Below are positions 1 to 6,512 of a DNA stretch of 38,989 bases, piece after piece. The notes beneath the pieces are model-generated. The model did no database searches. It was given only the letters and a program-made list of their open reading frames with translations, and was not told the origin of the DNA. The position numbers were made by a program, and so were the translations under genes. This DNA is from a virus. Position 1 is the stretch's first letter. Each line of letters begins with the position of its first letter. Location: the IMG/VR virus record IMGVR_UViG_3300035211_000076, positions 1 to 38,989 of that record; one strand, 5' to 3'.

Positions 1-2
1 CT

Positions 3-194
3 TCAAAAAGAGGCCTATATCCTGGAAGCAGAGATTGGGATTTTGAAACTATAAGTGTAGATTGTGGTATGACTAATTGTGTAGCCAATTATAATAAAAG
101 ATGTACAATGCCTAGTTTAATAGCTATAAATTCAAAAGGTAGATGTGCTGGATATATTAAAAGAAAGCATAAGAAAAATGTCAATAAAACTTGA
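3..194 (+). CDS. Cys-rich small protein, C-terminal part (DUF1540-like)
   Basis: This frame is open from the left edge, so the start is missing. The visible 63 residues contain a compact cysteine pattern, DCGMTNC then C about ten residues on, a PxxIAIN strand and a final GRC. This resembles small zinc-binding phage and bacterial proteins of the DUF1540 type. A basic KRKHKK tail follows. The next gene starts inside its last codons, which fits the overlapping style of the region. The family match is by eye only and the function is unknown. Confidence 0.5.
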   Translation, partial: SKRGLYPGSRDWDFETISVDCGMTNCVANYNKRCTMPSLIAINSKGRCAGYIKRKHKKNVNKT

Positions 195-429
195 AATAAT
201 CTGGTGCGAAAATAAAATTATTAAACTGAGAATAGATAATGAAGATCTTTGGGAAACTACTGAAATAATTACTAACACTGAATTTAAATCACAATTTATA
301 GAATTTACAAATGAATCAGAATTAGTTTCATTCAGTACGATTTTAATTAAAGGCTTAGTTACTGATCTATTATCAAATTATATACTTATAGCAAACAAAA
401 TACACAAGAAATTGATGGGTGAATTATGA
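178..429 (+). CDS. hypothetical protein, 83 aa
   Basis: I do not recognise this protein. The ATG at 178 was chosen over an upstream in-frame ATG at 145 because 145 would give a long overlap with the preceding Cys-rich gene. The product is acidic with a hydrophobic C-terminal half (around LVTDLLSNYILIANKI), probably a small soluble mixed alpha/beta protein. It overlaps the preceding gene by 17 bases and a tiny downstream ORF by ATGA, as expected of a co-translated phage operon. Confidence 0.5.
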   Translation: MSIKLEIIWCENKIIKLRIDNEDLWETTEIITNTEFKSQFIEFTNESELVSFSTILIKGLVTDLLSNYILIANKIHKKLMGEL

Positions 430-491
430 TTTGGTGGTTTGAATATAGTATTAATGAATTTCTTTTGGATTGGTTTAATAATTCATTATAA
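426..491 (+). CDS. possible tiny ORF, 21 aa
   Basis: An ATGA overlap with the previous gene opens a 21-codon frame rich in aromatic residues (MIWWFEYS...). It ends 15 bases before the radical SAM gene. There is no independent support beyond the coupled start, and it may only keep ribosomes moving along the message. Confidence 0.2.
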   Translation: MIWWFEYSINEFLLDWFNNSL

Positions 492-506
492 AAGAAAGGA
501 AGAAAA

Positions 507-1394
507 ATGAAATTTCCATGGTATAAATACAAAGAATTACCATTATCAAAACGTAATACATTACAAATATTTATAACTAATGTTTGTAATTTAAAATGTG
601 ATGGGTGTTTTGCTAGAGAAGTTATGAAAAAAGATTCTAAAGCATACATTTCTATGGAAGAATATTGCTCTGCTATTAAAACTGCTATGAATAAAGGAGT
701 AAAACAAATAAATATATTAGGTGGTGAACCTCTATTACATAATAGCTTGCATTTAATGTGTGAATACAATAAACTCAATAACTTAAAAACTACGATTTAT
801 ACTAATGGAACATTACTTGGTAATAACTATCCAATAGAATATTTTCATGGTGCTAAATTACGAGTTTCATTAGATAGCTTTAAAACAACTAAAAAATGTG
901 TTGATAATTTAATTAAATCTAATTTCCCAATAAATAAAATAGATGCTAATTTTATGACAACTACCGAAACAACTCTTTCTGATTTATATAACTCTGCTAA
1001 TGTTTTAGAAAATTATGGTTGTAGGGTTTTCTTTATTTTTAATATGCAAGAATTAAAAAATAATAATCAAGAATTTTTTGATTGTTCTGGCAATAAACTA
1101 GTATTACCTGTATTAGATTATAAAAATTTAGTACATAAATTTTTAGAAGTTTACAACGGCGATATGGAAATCCATATAAGCAAACGTGGCGTTTTTGAAA
1201 GTACATTATCGCTTCCACATAATAAATGTAAATTTGCTAATTACTTTATTGGAGGCAAAATAATCCAGTGTCCTTATGATGTAATAAATTTAAAATATCA
1301 AGATGATTATGAATTTGATAAAAGATATTGTCAACAAAATTCTACTTGTCTAATGAGTAAGATTAAAGTACAAAGGAGAAAAGAATGTCAATAA
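507..1394 (+). CDS. radical SAM protein
   Basis: This 295-residue protein has the radical SAM signature CNLKCDGC (C27, C31, C34), which binds the 4Fe-4S cluster that cleaves S-adenosylmethionine. It also has the GGEP motif at 72-75 and a TNGTLL strand, as in the partial-barrel fold. The C-terminal third has further cysteines (CKFANYF..., QCPYD, YCQQNSTC, near the final ECQ) arranged like a SPASM or twitch region, so an auxiliary iron-sulfur cluster is possible. The start has a good ribosome site (AAAGGAAG). Its last bases overlap the next gene. The substrate is unknown. Family members modify peptides, nucleosides or cofactors, and neither flanking gene is an obvious precursor peptide. Confidence 0.88.
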   Translation: MKFPWYKYKELPLSKRNTLQIFITNVCNLKCDGCFAREVMKKDSKAYISMEEYCSAIKTAMNKGVKQINILGGEPLLHNSLHLMCEYNKLNNLKTTIYTNGTLLGNNYPIEYFHGAKLRVSLDSFKTTKKCVDNLIKSNFPINKIDANFMTTTETTLSDLYNSANVLENYGCRVFFIFNMQELKNNNQEFFDCSGNKLVLPVLDYKNLVHKFLEVYNGDMEIHISKRGVFESTLSLPHNKCKFANYFIGGKIIQCPYDVINLKYQDDYEFDKRYCQQNSTCLMSKIKVQRRKECQ

Positions 1395-2143
1395 TACCTT
1401 TATGTGTTGGAATATCAATTGGGGCTGGAATAGCAAGTATAATACAAGAACTACGATGGAGACTTATAAAAAAGATTGATAAATGCTGGGATGATCCACA
1501 ATATGACGCTACGGATTTCGCACATCCTGCTTTTTGGCGAGGCGAAAAATGGTCTTGTAATATGCTTTGTAAAATAATAAATAAAATACTTAACGGTGAA
1601 AAACCAAAAGGTAGGATGCGAGAACCACTTGATTCAATAAGAACTAAGATTTATGATTTAGTGCGTCAAAAACAAAACTGTTTTATATGGATGAATGACT
1701 ATCAACCAAATATAACAGGTGGAAATAATTTAGATGAACAAGTTTTAAAGCTGCTAATAAAGCTTGATGAAATGTCTAAATATAAAATGACCATCAAAGA
1801 TTGCTTTGAAGTTATAAATGGGTTTGACCCAAATGTTAAAAGAGTAGATAATTTAGAACAACAAATCGCAATAATATGTGAAAAATTAAATGCACATACT
1901 AAATATGAAGGAGGTGTTTCTATGAAATGTGGCCATCCTGAACAATGTGCTTACGCTTGTTCAAGAGTTGATGGTGGACCAGTACGATGTAGTATGTGTG
2001 ATATGAATGAAACTATAAAAAAATTAAAAGCATTTACAAAATATGTTGAAGAACAAATAAAAGATTGTAATAATTCTGGTGATTTACAGTTGAAAAATTA
2101 TAATACTTGGTTGGTATATGATTATAATGAGGATAAAGAATGA
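1385..2143 (+). CDS. hypothetical protein with N-terminal hydrophobic segment and Cys-rich C-terminus
   Basis: This is a 252-residue protein with an AAAGGAGA ribosome site inside the end of the radical SAM gene. Residues 2-22 are hydrophobic and could be a membrane anchor. The middle has a HPAFWRGEKW stretch and a leucine-rich helical part. Near residue 180 lies a cluster, MKCGHPEQCAYAC...CSMC, that looks like a small zinc site. That methionine (base 1921) follows an AGGAGGTG sequence, so an internal start making a 70-residue zinc protein from the same frame is plausible. The function is unknown. Overlap with the radical SAM gene suggests co-expression but does not prove a shared role. Confidence 0.65.
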   Translation: MSIIPLCVGISIGAGIASIIQELRWRLIKKIDKCWDDPQYDATDFAHPAFWRGEKWSCNMLCKIINKILNGEKPKGRMREPLDSIRTKIYDLVRQKQNCFIWMNDYQPNITGGNNLDEQVLKLLIKLDEMSKYKMTIKDCFEVINGFDPNVKRVDNLEQQIAIICEKLNAHTKYEGGVSMKCGHPEQCAYACSRVDGGPVRCSMCDMNETIKKLKAFTKYVEEQIKDCNNSGDLQLKNYNTWLVYDYNEDKE

Positions 2144-2376
2144 AAAATTTACAAGAAATGCTAGATTTAAAATTAAATTGTGTTCGCACAATTAAAAATG
2201 ACTCAACTTTTAAAACAGATGTAACAAAAGTTCCTGGTGGATGGATTTATACTACTTATTATAATGTAGGGACTACGAGCGGAAGAGGTTGTAGTGTTCA
2301 TTCAGTATTTGTACCAGAACCAACAGTAAATCCAGAATATAATTTTATAGAACCACGTTTATTAGAAGGGAAATAA
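2140..2376 (+). CDS. hypothetical protein, 78 aa
   Basis: I do not recognise this protein. It begins with an ATGA overlap on the preceding stop. It has a short helical start and then a beta-rich segment (GGWIYTTYYNVG, CSVHSVFVPEP). This looks like a small soluble phage protein. The minus-strand ORF across it is a shadow. Confidence 0.55.
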   Translation: MKNLQEMLDLKLNCVRTIKNDSTFKTDVTKVPGGWIYTTYYNVGTTSGRGCSVHSVFVPEPTVNPEYNFIEPRLLEGK

Positions 2377-2378
2377 TA

Positions 2379-2675
2379 ATGGGGACAATTAATTTTTCTA
2401 GTGGTGAAACTAAAAAACCAGAAATTAAACCCGATCCAAATTGGTATAATGAATATTGTCATAAATGTCCTTATTTTGTAGATGATGAACAAAACAAAAT
2501 AAGGAACTGTTTTCGGCCTTTTGGTGAATCTTGTTTAGTTGAAAGCCCTTTAGTTAGTAATTTAATTGTTAAAGAAAAATTAGAACTAATACAACGACTA
2601 ATCGCTAATCAAGAGCCTGTAAAGGATGGTAATAATTTGCCAAAAATACATAAAAAGATTAAACGGAGGAGATAA
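2379..2675 (+). CDS. hypothetical zinc-motif protein, 98 aa
   Basis: This small protein has CHKCPYF followed by two more cysteines (NCFRPF, SCLVE), a four-Cys pattern that could bind zinc. A basic tail (KIHKKIKRRR) ends the protein. It starts two bases after the preceding stop. The same CxxCPY type of motif recurs in two other small proteins of this region (about 3337 and 7190), so these may be related modules. The function is unknown. Confidence 0.55.
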   Translation: MGTINFSSGETKKPEIKPDPNWYNEYCHKCPYFVDDEQNKIRNCFRPFGESCLVESPLVSNLIVKEKLELIQRLIANQEPVKDGNNLPKIHKKIKRRR

Positions 2676-2677
2676 TA

Positions 2678-2767
2678 ATGATGATGAAAGAAACAAAAGT
2701 TATTATAATAACTTCCGCAATTATAATTTTAATGTGGTCAATTTTTATAATTATAACTATAAAATAA
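2678..2767 (+). CDS. single-span membrane peptide, 29 aa
   Basis: A strong ribosome site (CGGAGGAG) lies 7-8 bases before the ATG triplet run at 2678. The product is a short charged start followed by about 20 hydrophobic residues (VIIITSAIIILMWSIFIIIT), so it is one membrane helix and little else. It is the first of a series of such mini-genes up to 3555. The strong ribosome site is the main support. Confidence 0.5.
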   Translation: MMMKETKVIIITSAIIILMWSIFIIITIK

Positions 2768-2788
2768 ACTAGAGAGATAGAAAGAGTG

Positions 2789-2890
2789 ATGAACTTATTA
2801 GATATTTTAGAGATAATAATTAGAATAGAAATAATTATAATTCTATCTTGGGGTTTAATTGTAATGCGGAGTATAAAACGGAGAAGATAA
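2789..2890 (+). CDS. small amphipathic or membrane peptide, 33 aa
   Basis: The ATG at 2789 follows a purine-rich AGAGAGATAGAAAGAG leader. The product begins MNLLDILEIIIRIEIIIIL and ends with a basic KRRR tail. Its stop overlaps the next start (TAATG). It is probably a membrane peptide, and the function is unknown. Confidence 0.4.
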   Translation: MNLLDILEIIIRIEIIIILSWGLIVMRSIKRRR

Positions 2891-3129
2891 TGTCAGAATT
2901 TATTTATAATAATGCAAAAGAAATTATAATAAGCGTAATATTTCTTATTAGCTGGATAACTAGTTGGTGTTTTGGGTATAGATTCGCAGCTAAAAATATT
3001 ACGAAGAAGGATATAAAGATGGTTATGGTGATAGAAAATAAACTAAGAATAGGTGCTATAACAAAAATGTTTGGAGAAAAATATGATAACTTTATTTCAA
3101 ATCTTGTGTCTATGTATCTTATTTATTAA
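2890..3129 (+). CDS. small membrane protein, 79 aa
   Basis: The start is set at 2890 (MSEFIYNN...), coupled to the preceding stop as TAATG, because the longer frame from 2848 would run through the preceding mini-gene. One clear membrane helix (IIISVIFLISWITSWCFGYRFAA) is followed by a basic cytoplasmic-looking part. The function is unknown. Confidence 0.45.
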   Translation: MSEFIYNNAKEIIISVIFLISWITSWCFGYRFAAKNITKKDIKMVMVIENKLRIGAITKMFGEKYDNFISNLVSMYLIY

Positions 3130-3265
3130 TATATTAATAGGGTACAAAATAGGCAAAAGGAAAGGATACCAACAAGGATACGATGCTGGATATTTTAGTT
3201 GTTATAATTGCTATTGTTTAGTTGAAAAAAATATACAAGCGAGAAACAAAAAATGCAAATCATAG
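3083..3265 (+). CDS. small membrane protein, 60 aa
   Basis: The ATG at 3083 sits a few bases after GGAG and is preferred over the TTG at 3071. A membrane helix (ITLFQILCLCILFINILIGY) is followed by a GYxxGY-type basic region and cysteines. The arrangement of one span plus a short Cys-containing tail recurs in this stretch. The function is unknown. Confidence 0.5.
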   Translation: MITLFQILCLCILFINILIGYKIGKRKGYQQGYDAGYFSCYNCYCLVEKNIQARNKKCKS

Positions 3266-3414
3266 AGACTATCACAATAATAATTTTAATACTATGCTAT
3301 TTAATTTTATGCGTTAAAAAGCCAACTAAGAAAATCTGTAAAGATTGTCCTTATAAAAATGCAACTAATAGTAATAATTTTGATATGTGCATGTATTGTG
3401 AATTTGGGAGATAA
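3253..3414 (+). CDS. small membrane protein with zinc-like tail, 53 aa
   Basis: This ORF starts inside the end of the previous gene. It has an N-terminal membrane helix (IIETITIIILILCYLILC) and then a KICKDCPY...MCMYC cluster of four cysteines, which could be a membrane-anchored zinc knuckle. There is no strong ribosome site, so translation would be coupled. Confidence 0.45.
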   Translation: MQIIETITIIILILCYLILCVKKPTKKICKDCPYKNATNSNNFDMCMYCEFGR

Positions 3415-3417
3415 ATA

Positions 3418-3555
3418 ATGCGATGTTATAACGCACAAGAAGATGTTAATTTTTGCTTTAATAGAACTGATAATTCGCCAAATATATTACAATGTTTTAT
3501 AGTTGCGTTACCAATAGCATTAATCTTATCAATAGTATTTGTTTTGTTAGGGTAG
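3418..3555 (+). CDS. small membrane protein, 45 aa
   Basis: An N-terminal soluble part with three cysteines (MRCYNAQ..., NFCFNR) precedes one C-terminal membrane helix (CFIVALPIALILSIVFVLLG). It starts three bases after the previous stop. It is the last of the run of mini membrane genes. The function is unknown. Confidence 0.4.
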   Translation: MRCYNAQEDVNFCFNRTDNSPNILQCFIVALPIALILSIVFVLLG

Positions 3556-3557
3556 AT

Positions 3558-3577
3558 AAATAATGTATCATAAAAAA
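3558..3577 (+). repeat. 20-bp direct repeat, left copy, at a gene start
   Basis: AAATAATGTATCATAAAAAA covers the start of the MazG-like gene and recurs exactly at 4345-4364. The two copies bracket the MazG-like and aaRS-like genes. Confidence 0.7.
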
Positions 3578-3808
3578 GAAATATCCAAGGGCAAAATTGG
3601 TGAAGTATCTAAAATATTAGAAGAAGTACAGGAACTACAAGATGCATTTCAAGATGGGGATAGAATTTTACAGCTTATAGAATTATCTGATATTGTTGGT
3701 GCTATTAAATGCTTTTTAGAAAACTACTTTAATGATTTTTCTATAGAAGAATTAATATATTTTGCAAATAAAACAAATGAAAGTTTTAAAGATGGGACAA
3801 GAAAATGA
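3563..3808 (+). CDS. MazG-like nucleotide pyrophosphohydrolase
   Basis: This 81-residue, all-helical protein has the metal-binding pattern of the MazG/phosphoribosyl-ATP pyrophosphohydrolase superfamily: E20-E21xxE24 on one helix and E40xxD43 on the next (EEVQE, ELSDIVGA). Family enzymes hydrolyse nucleoside triphosphates to monophosphate and pyrophosphate. In phages they are thought to cleanse nucleotide pools or lower (p)ppGpp. The length matches compact phage versions. It overlaps the aaRS-like gene by ATGA. Its start lies in a 20-bp sequence repeated exactly at the start of the gene at 4350, so both proteins begin MYHKK. Confidence 0.75.
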   Translation: MYHKKEISKGKIGEVSKILEEVQELQDAFQDGDRILQLIELSDIVGAIKCFLENYFNDFSIEELIYFANKTNESFKDGTRK

Positions 3809-4350
3809 ACATTAATGTAAATTTAATTGAACAGGCTATTCAATTCTATAGAATATGCGGATATAAAGGTCTTTCTGTACCTATGATAGTTAATAAAGAT
3901 AGTTTAGATGTTACAAAACCAAATTGGGTAGAAAATGTTTATCATGATAAATATTTAGATAAATGCTACGTTGCATCTGCTGAACAAAGCTTTATACAAA
4001 TGGAAAAAGATGGAACATTACCAAAAGAAGGATTCTATTACGCTTTAACACCTTGTATTAGAGATGAACGTAGTTATGATGATTTGACTTATCATATTTT
4101 TCTAAAACTTGAATTGATATTTATTGGTGGTGATCAAATAGAACAAATAATACACGATGTAGGTGTGTTTTTTAAAACTATAAAATTAAACCCTCAAAGA
4201 GTTATGACTGATATTGGCGAAGATATTTATTGTAATGGTATAGAACTAGGCAGTTATGGAATAAGAAAAATGCCAAATGGTTTATTATATACATATGGTA
4301 CAGGTATATCCGAACCACGAACAAGTATTGCTTTAAGTAGGAACAAATAA
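3805..4350 (+). CDS. class II aminoacyl-tRNA-synthetase-like catalytic core protein
   Basis: This 181-residue protein has several hallmarks of the class II synthetase fold. SAEQSF (59-63) is followed by a motif 2-like TPCIRDER (R86, E88) with a downstream LKLELIF strand (E103). A conserved-looking IELGSYGIR (146-154) comes next, then a motif 3-like YGTGISEPRTSIAL (164-177). No anticodon-binding domain is present, and the whole is far shorter than a working synthetase. It could activate an amino acid for something other than tRNA, bind a nucleotide, or be inactive. The assignment comes from motif order and spacing, not a search. It is coupled to the MazG-like gene and the pair is flanked by short direct repeats. 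Confidence 0.6.
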   Translation: MNINVNLIEQAIQFYRICGYKGLSVPMIVNKDSLDVTKPNWVENVYHDKYLDKCYVASAEQSFIQMEKDGTLPKEGFYYALTPCIRDERSYDDLTYHIFLKLELIFIGGDQIEQIIHDVGVFFKTIKLNPQRVMTDIGEDIYCNGIELGSYGIRKMPNGLLYTYGTGISEPRTSIALSRNK

Positions 4351-4364
4351 TGTATCATAAAAAA
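4345..4364 (+). repeat. 20-bp direct repeat, right copy, at a gene start
   Basis: Identical to 3558-3577. It spans the stop of the aaRS-like gene and the first codons (MYHKK) of the zinc-motif membrane protein. Confidence 0.7.
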
Positions 4365-4586
4365 TTAAGATGTAAATTAGGTTTGCATAAATACCATAAA
4401 TTATATTGGACTAAAACGCTAAATTATGCAGGAGATAAAATTCACTACTGTGCTTATTGTGATGCTTTTTCCTTTGAAGAATCAGGGAATGAGTGGATAA
4501 ATCCAACTATTGGATTCTTTATTTGTATATTGATATTATGTTGGTTTATTGGCTTTGGGACTTTGATATATTATCTTATAAAGTAA
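4350..4586 (+). CDS. zinc-motif membrane protein, 78 aa (DUF1660-like N-terminus)
   Basis: The N-terminus CKLGLHKYHK followed by CAYC gives a Cys-His...CxxC site like the small prophage proteins of the DUF1660 type. The C-terminal third is one membrane helix (IGFFICILILCWFIGFGTLI). It starts as TAATG on the preceding stop. Its first codons and leader are identical over 20 bp to those of the MazG-like gene at 3563. The function is unknown. Confidence 0.55.
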   Translation: MYHKKLRCKLGLHKYHKLYWTKTLNYAGDKIHYCAYCDAFSFEESGNEWINPTIGFFICILILCWFIGFGTLIYYLIK

Positions 4587-4592
4587 AATAAA

Positions 4593-4751
4593 ATGAAGAA
4601 AATTAAAAATATTAACAAATGGCATAAATGGTTCGCTTGGTATCCTGTTAAAACAGTAAGTGGAGTTAAATGTTGGCTAAAATTTATTCAAAGAAGAAAA
4701 TACCATAGTATGTTTTTTAATTCATGGTGGATTTATAAACAAGAGGATTAA
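4593..4751 (+). CDS. small Trp-rich basic protein, 52 aa
   Basis: This ORF has a KKIKNINKWHKWFAWYPVKT start and a second aromatic-basic half (WLKFIQRRKYHS...WWIYK). There is no strong ribosome site. The coding pattern (lysine, tryptophan, FAWYPV) looks like the small basic proteins common in siphovirus accessory regions. The function is unknown. Confidence 0.5.
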   Translation: MKKIKNINKWHKWFAWYPVKTVSGVKCWLKFIQRRKYHSMFFNSWWIYKQED

Positions 4752-4754
4752 ATA

Positions 4755-5141
4755 ATGAAAGAAAATAAGTTTCAAAGTAAATTAATTAAAAAGCTTGAAA
4801 GTCAAGGTGCTTGGGTTCTTAATGTGCATGGCCATAAATGGCAAAAATCTGGAGTGTCTGATTCGCTAGTTATACATAAAAACTGGAAGGGGTTCTTAGA
4901 ACTTAAAGTTGGAAAAAATAAAGTATCGCCGTTACAAAAAGCCATAGCTGAAAAACTTATTAAGCGGGGCTTTCCGTGTTTCGTGGTTCGTTGTGTGCAG
5001 ATTGATGCATATAGTGGTATTATATTTGATGCTTATAATAAATTAATCATAGAAGACTATAATGGCAATATTTTGTGTGAACCAGCGGGTTTGGATAAAG
5101 TTTTAGACTGTTGTATTAGCTTGTCAAATGGTAACAATTAA
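4755..5141 (+). CDS. PD-(D/E)XK nuclease, VRR-NUC-like
   Basis: This 128-residue protein has the catalytic arrangement of the PD-(D/E)XK fold: D36 in SGVSDSLV, E49 and K51 in GFLELKVGK, and Q61 in VSPLQK. The order GAWVLNVHG-H-K then SGVSD is typical of the small VRR-NUC and Holliday-resolvase-like nucleases carried by many phages. Such enzymes cut branched or damaged DNA during replication, recombination or packaging. It starts a few bases after the previous gene, and its end overlaps the cysteine peptidase gene by 14 bases. Confidence 0.78.
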   Translation: MKENKFQSKLIKKLESQGAWVLNVHGHKWQKSGVSDSLVIHKNWKGFLELKVGKNKVSPLQKAIAEKLIKRGFPCFVVRCVQIDAYSGIIFDAYNKLIIEDYNGNILCEPAGLDKVLDCCISLSNGNN

Positions 5142-5511
5142 AACACAACATATTAAAAAACATATACAACAAAAGGAGAATGGTTGCGGACATGCCTGTA
5201 TAGCCATGATTCTAAATACATCTTTAGAATATATAGAAAATATAGTCGGGTATTCTACAGCATTAAATACAAAAGATGTAAAAATAATATTAAAACTATT
5301 TGGATTTAAATCTATTGAAATTAAATGGTATCCGCCAATATTACCTTGCTATGCAATTTTAATTATTAACGGTGATAATGATTCTTATCATGCTATGATA
5401 TTAGATGGTGAAGATATAATAGATCCTAATCGTCCTAATGAATTTTTAAATTTAAATTGGTTAGAAGATAATGATTATTCTATAGCTGGTCACATACTAC
5501 TTTTAAGGTGA
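5128..5511 (+). CDS. C39-like papain-fold cysteine peptidase domain
   Basis: This 127-residue protein has a QQKENGCGHACIAMIL stretch that matches the start of peptidase C39-like domains: oxyanion glutamine Q14 or Q15, then catalytic-position C20. H88 (SYHAMILDG) and D99 (IIDPN) complete a Cys-His-Asp triad at the usual spacing. Family members cleave double-glycine leaders in peptide export, but stand-alone phage copies have no known substrate. There is no membrane segment or ABC domain. It starts within the nuclease gene and has no clear ribosome site, so its translation is probably coupled. Confidence 0.7.
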   Translation: MVTIKTQHIKKHIQQKENGCGHACIAMILNTSLEYIENIVGYSTALNTKDVKIILKLFGFKSIEIKWYPPILPCYAILIINGDNDSYHAMILDGEDIIDPNRPNEFLNLNWLEDNDYSIAGHILLLR

Positions 5512-5516
5512 TTTAA

Positions 5517-5695
5517 ATGGATAAAATATCAGTAAATGGCAAAAATTTAAATTCATTAAAGAAGAAAATGGCTGGTTAGAATACCAATCTACAAATTTAT
5601 TTATAACAATATGTGAAACATTGTGTGAAGAATTAAAAATTGATAAACTTTGTAAGTGGCTAGAGGGCAAATTAAATGGTTTTAGAAAATTGTGA
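5517..5695 (+). pseudogene. frame-disrupted small gene
   Basis: The ATG at 5517 opens a frame that stops after 20 codons at 5579. The -1 frame is open from 5525 to 5695 and reads like a genuine protein (ISKWQKFKFIKEENGWLEYQ..., ETLCEELKIDKLCKWLEGKL) but has no start codon. Two explanations fit: loss of one A in the A-run after ATGGAT, or a -1 slip at the A-AAT-TTA heptamer at 5543-5549. Its 3' end overlaps the next gene's start, as intact genes here do. The product is an unknown, helical, acidic protein. Confidence 0.45.
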
Positions 5696-6035
5696 CAAAG
5701 AATTGGCGATGTTATCATTGCCTAACGGGAAATTTCAATTTAATGAATTGGGTATTATACTAGCACAGGAGTTTGGATTCAAAGAAGGTTGGAAAAATTG
5801 CTGCAAATGGGTATTAAAATTAATTGAAAAGAACACTTTTACTCATGATTCTGGTATAGACATGCTTGATTTGCTAGACTTTTTAGAAAGTATTGAAAAT
5901 GAATTAGGCATAAAAGAATCAAGAGATAAAAAGCGTAAAAAAGAAAAAGCAGAAAATTTAAAAAGCATATTAAATAATTTAATAAAAAGTGGTAATGTTG
6001 AGAAAGCAACAGACATAGTAGAAAATAGAAAATAG
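5676..6035 (+). CDS. hypothetical protein, 119 aa, helical
   Basis: The ATG at 5676 follows GAGGG at a suitable distance. The protein has a mixed N-terminal half with GWKNCCKWVLKLI, and a long charged C-terminal helix (residues about 75-119, KESRDKKRKKEKAENLKSI...) likely to form a coiled coil. It has no recognisable family. The ORF on the opposite strand is a shadow. Confidence 0.55.
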   Translation: MVLENCDKELAMLSLPNGKFQFNELGIILAQEFGFKEGWKNCCKWVLKLIEKNTFTHDSGIDMLDLLDFLESIENELGIKESRDKKRKKEKAENLKSILNNLIKSGNVEKATDIVENRK

Positions 6036-6089
6036 AAATATATCAAATTGATGAAATTATTAATGGAATTATAAATAAAGGGTAACAAA

Positions 6090-6356
6090 ATGAACACAAA
6101 GAAAATTGAAGAATTAAGCCGAGCTTGTAATGAATTAGAATCATTTAAAGATGTATTAAACAAAATTGGTCATCAGCATTTATACTTAACAATACAAAAT
6201 AACAGTATTGTAAGCTATTCATTAAGTGAATCCACAACATCTTTGCTTAAAACCGAATTGAATGCAATGATACTGCAAGTTTCTGAAACGTGGCAAAATG
6301 AACTACGAAAAGAAATCAGCGAAGGCATCAGTGTGACTTTTCGTGGTGGGGCGTGA
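6090..6356 (+). CDS. hypothetical protein, 88 aa
   Basis: This is a helical protein with an AAAGGG ribosome site. It begins MNTKKIEELSRACNELESFK and ends EGISVTFRGGA. It has no membrane segment, cysteine motif or known domain. It is probably a small soluble phage protein. Confidence 0.55.
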   Translation: MNTKKIEELSRACNELESFKDVLNKIGHQHLYLTIQNNSIVSYSLSESTTSLLKTELNAMILQVSETWQNELRKEISEGISVTFRGGA

Positions 6357-6359
6357 AAT

Positions 6360-6512
6360 ATGAAAATAGTTAAAAAATGTTCTTTGCTGAAACTCAGTGC
6401 TATTGAAAATCATAACAAATATAGATATAACCATTATTTTTATGGTATAAGTTTTAAAAATTTTGCTTTTGGTATTATAATTAAAAAATTAAAAAGAGAG
6501 ATTAGAAAATGA
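6360..6512 (+). CDS. small basic protein, 50 aa
   Basis: The ATG lies three bases after the previous stop and the stop overlaps the next start by ATGA. The product is basic and aromatic (NKYRYNHYFYGI, KNFAFGIIIKKLKREIRK). The support is coding-like packing only. Confidence 0.4.
   Translation: MKIVKKCSLLKLSAIENHNKYRYNHYFYGISFKNFAFGIIIKKLKREIRK

Noticed and set aside
386-778. Long minus-strand ORFs such as 386-778, 5843-6163, 20817-21116 and 29926-30306.
   Set aside because: Each lies opposite a better supported plus-strand gene, lacks a ribosome site and does not resemble any protein family.
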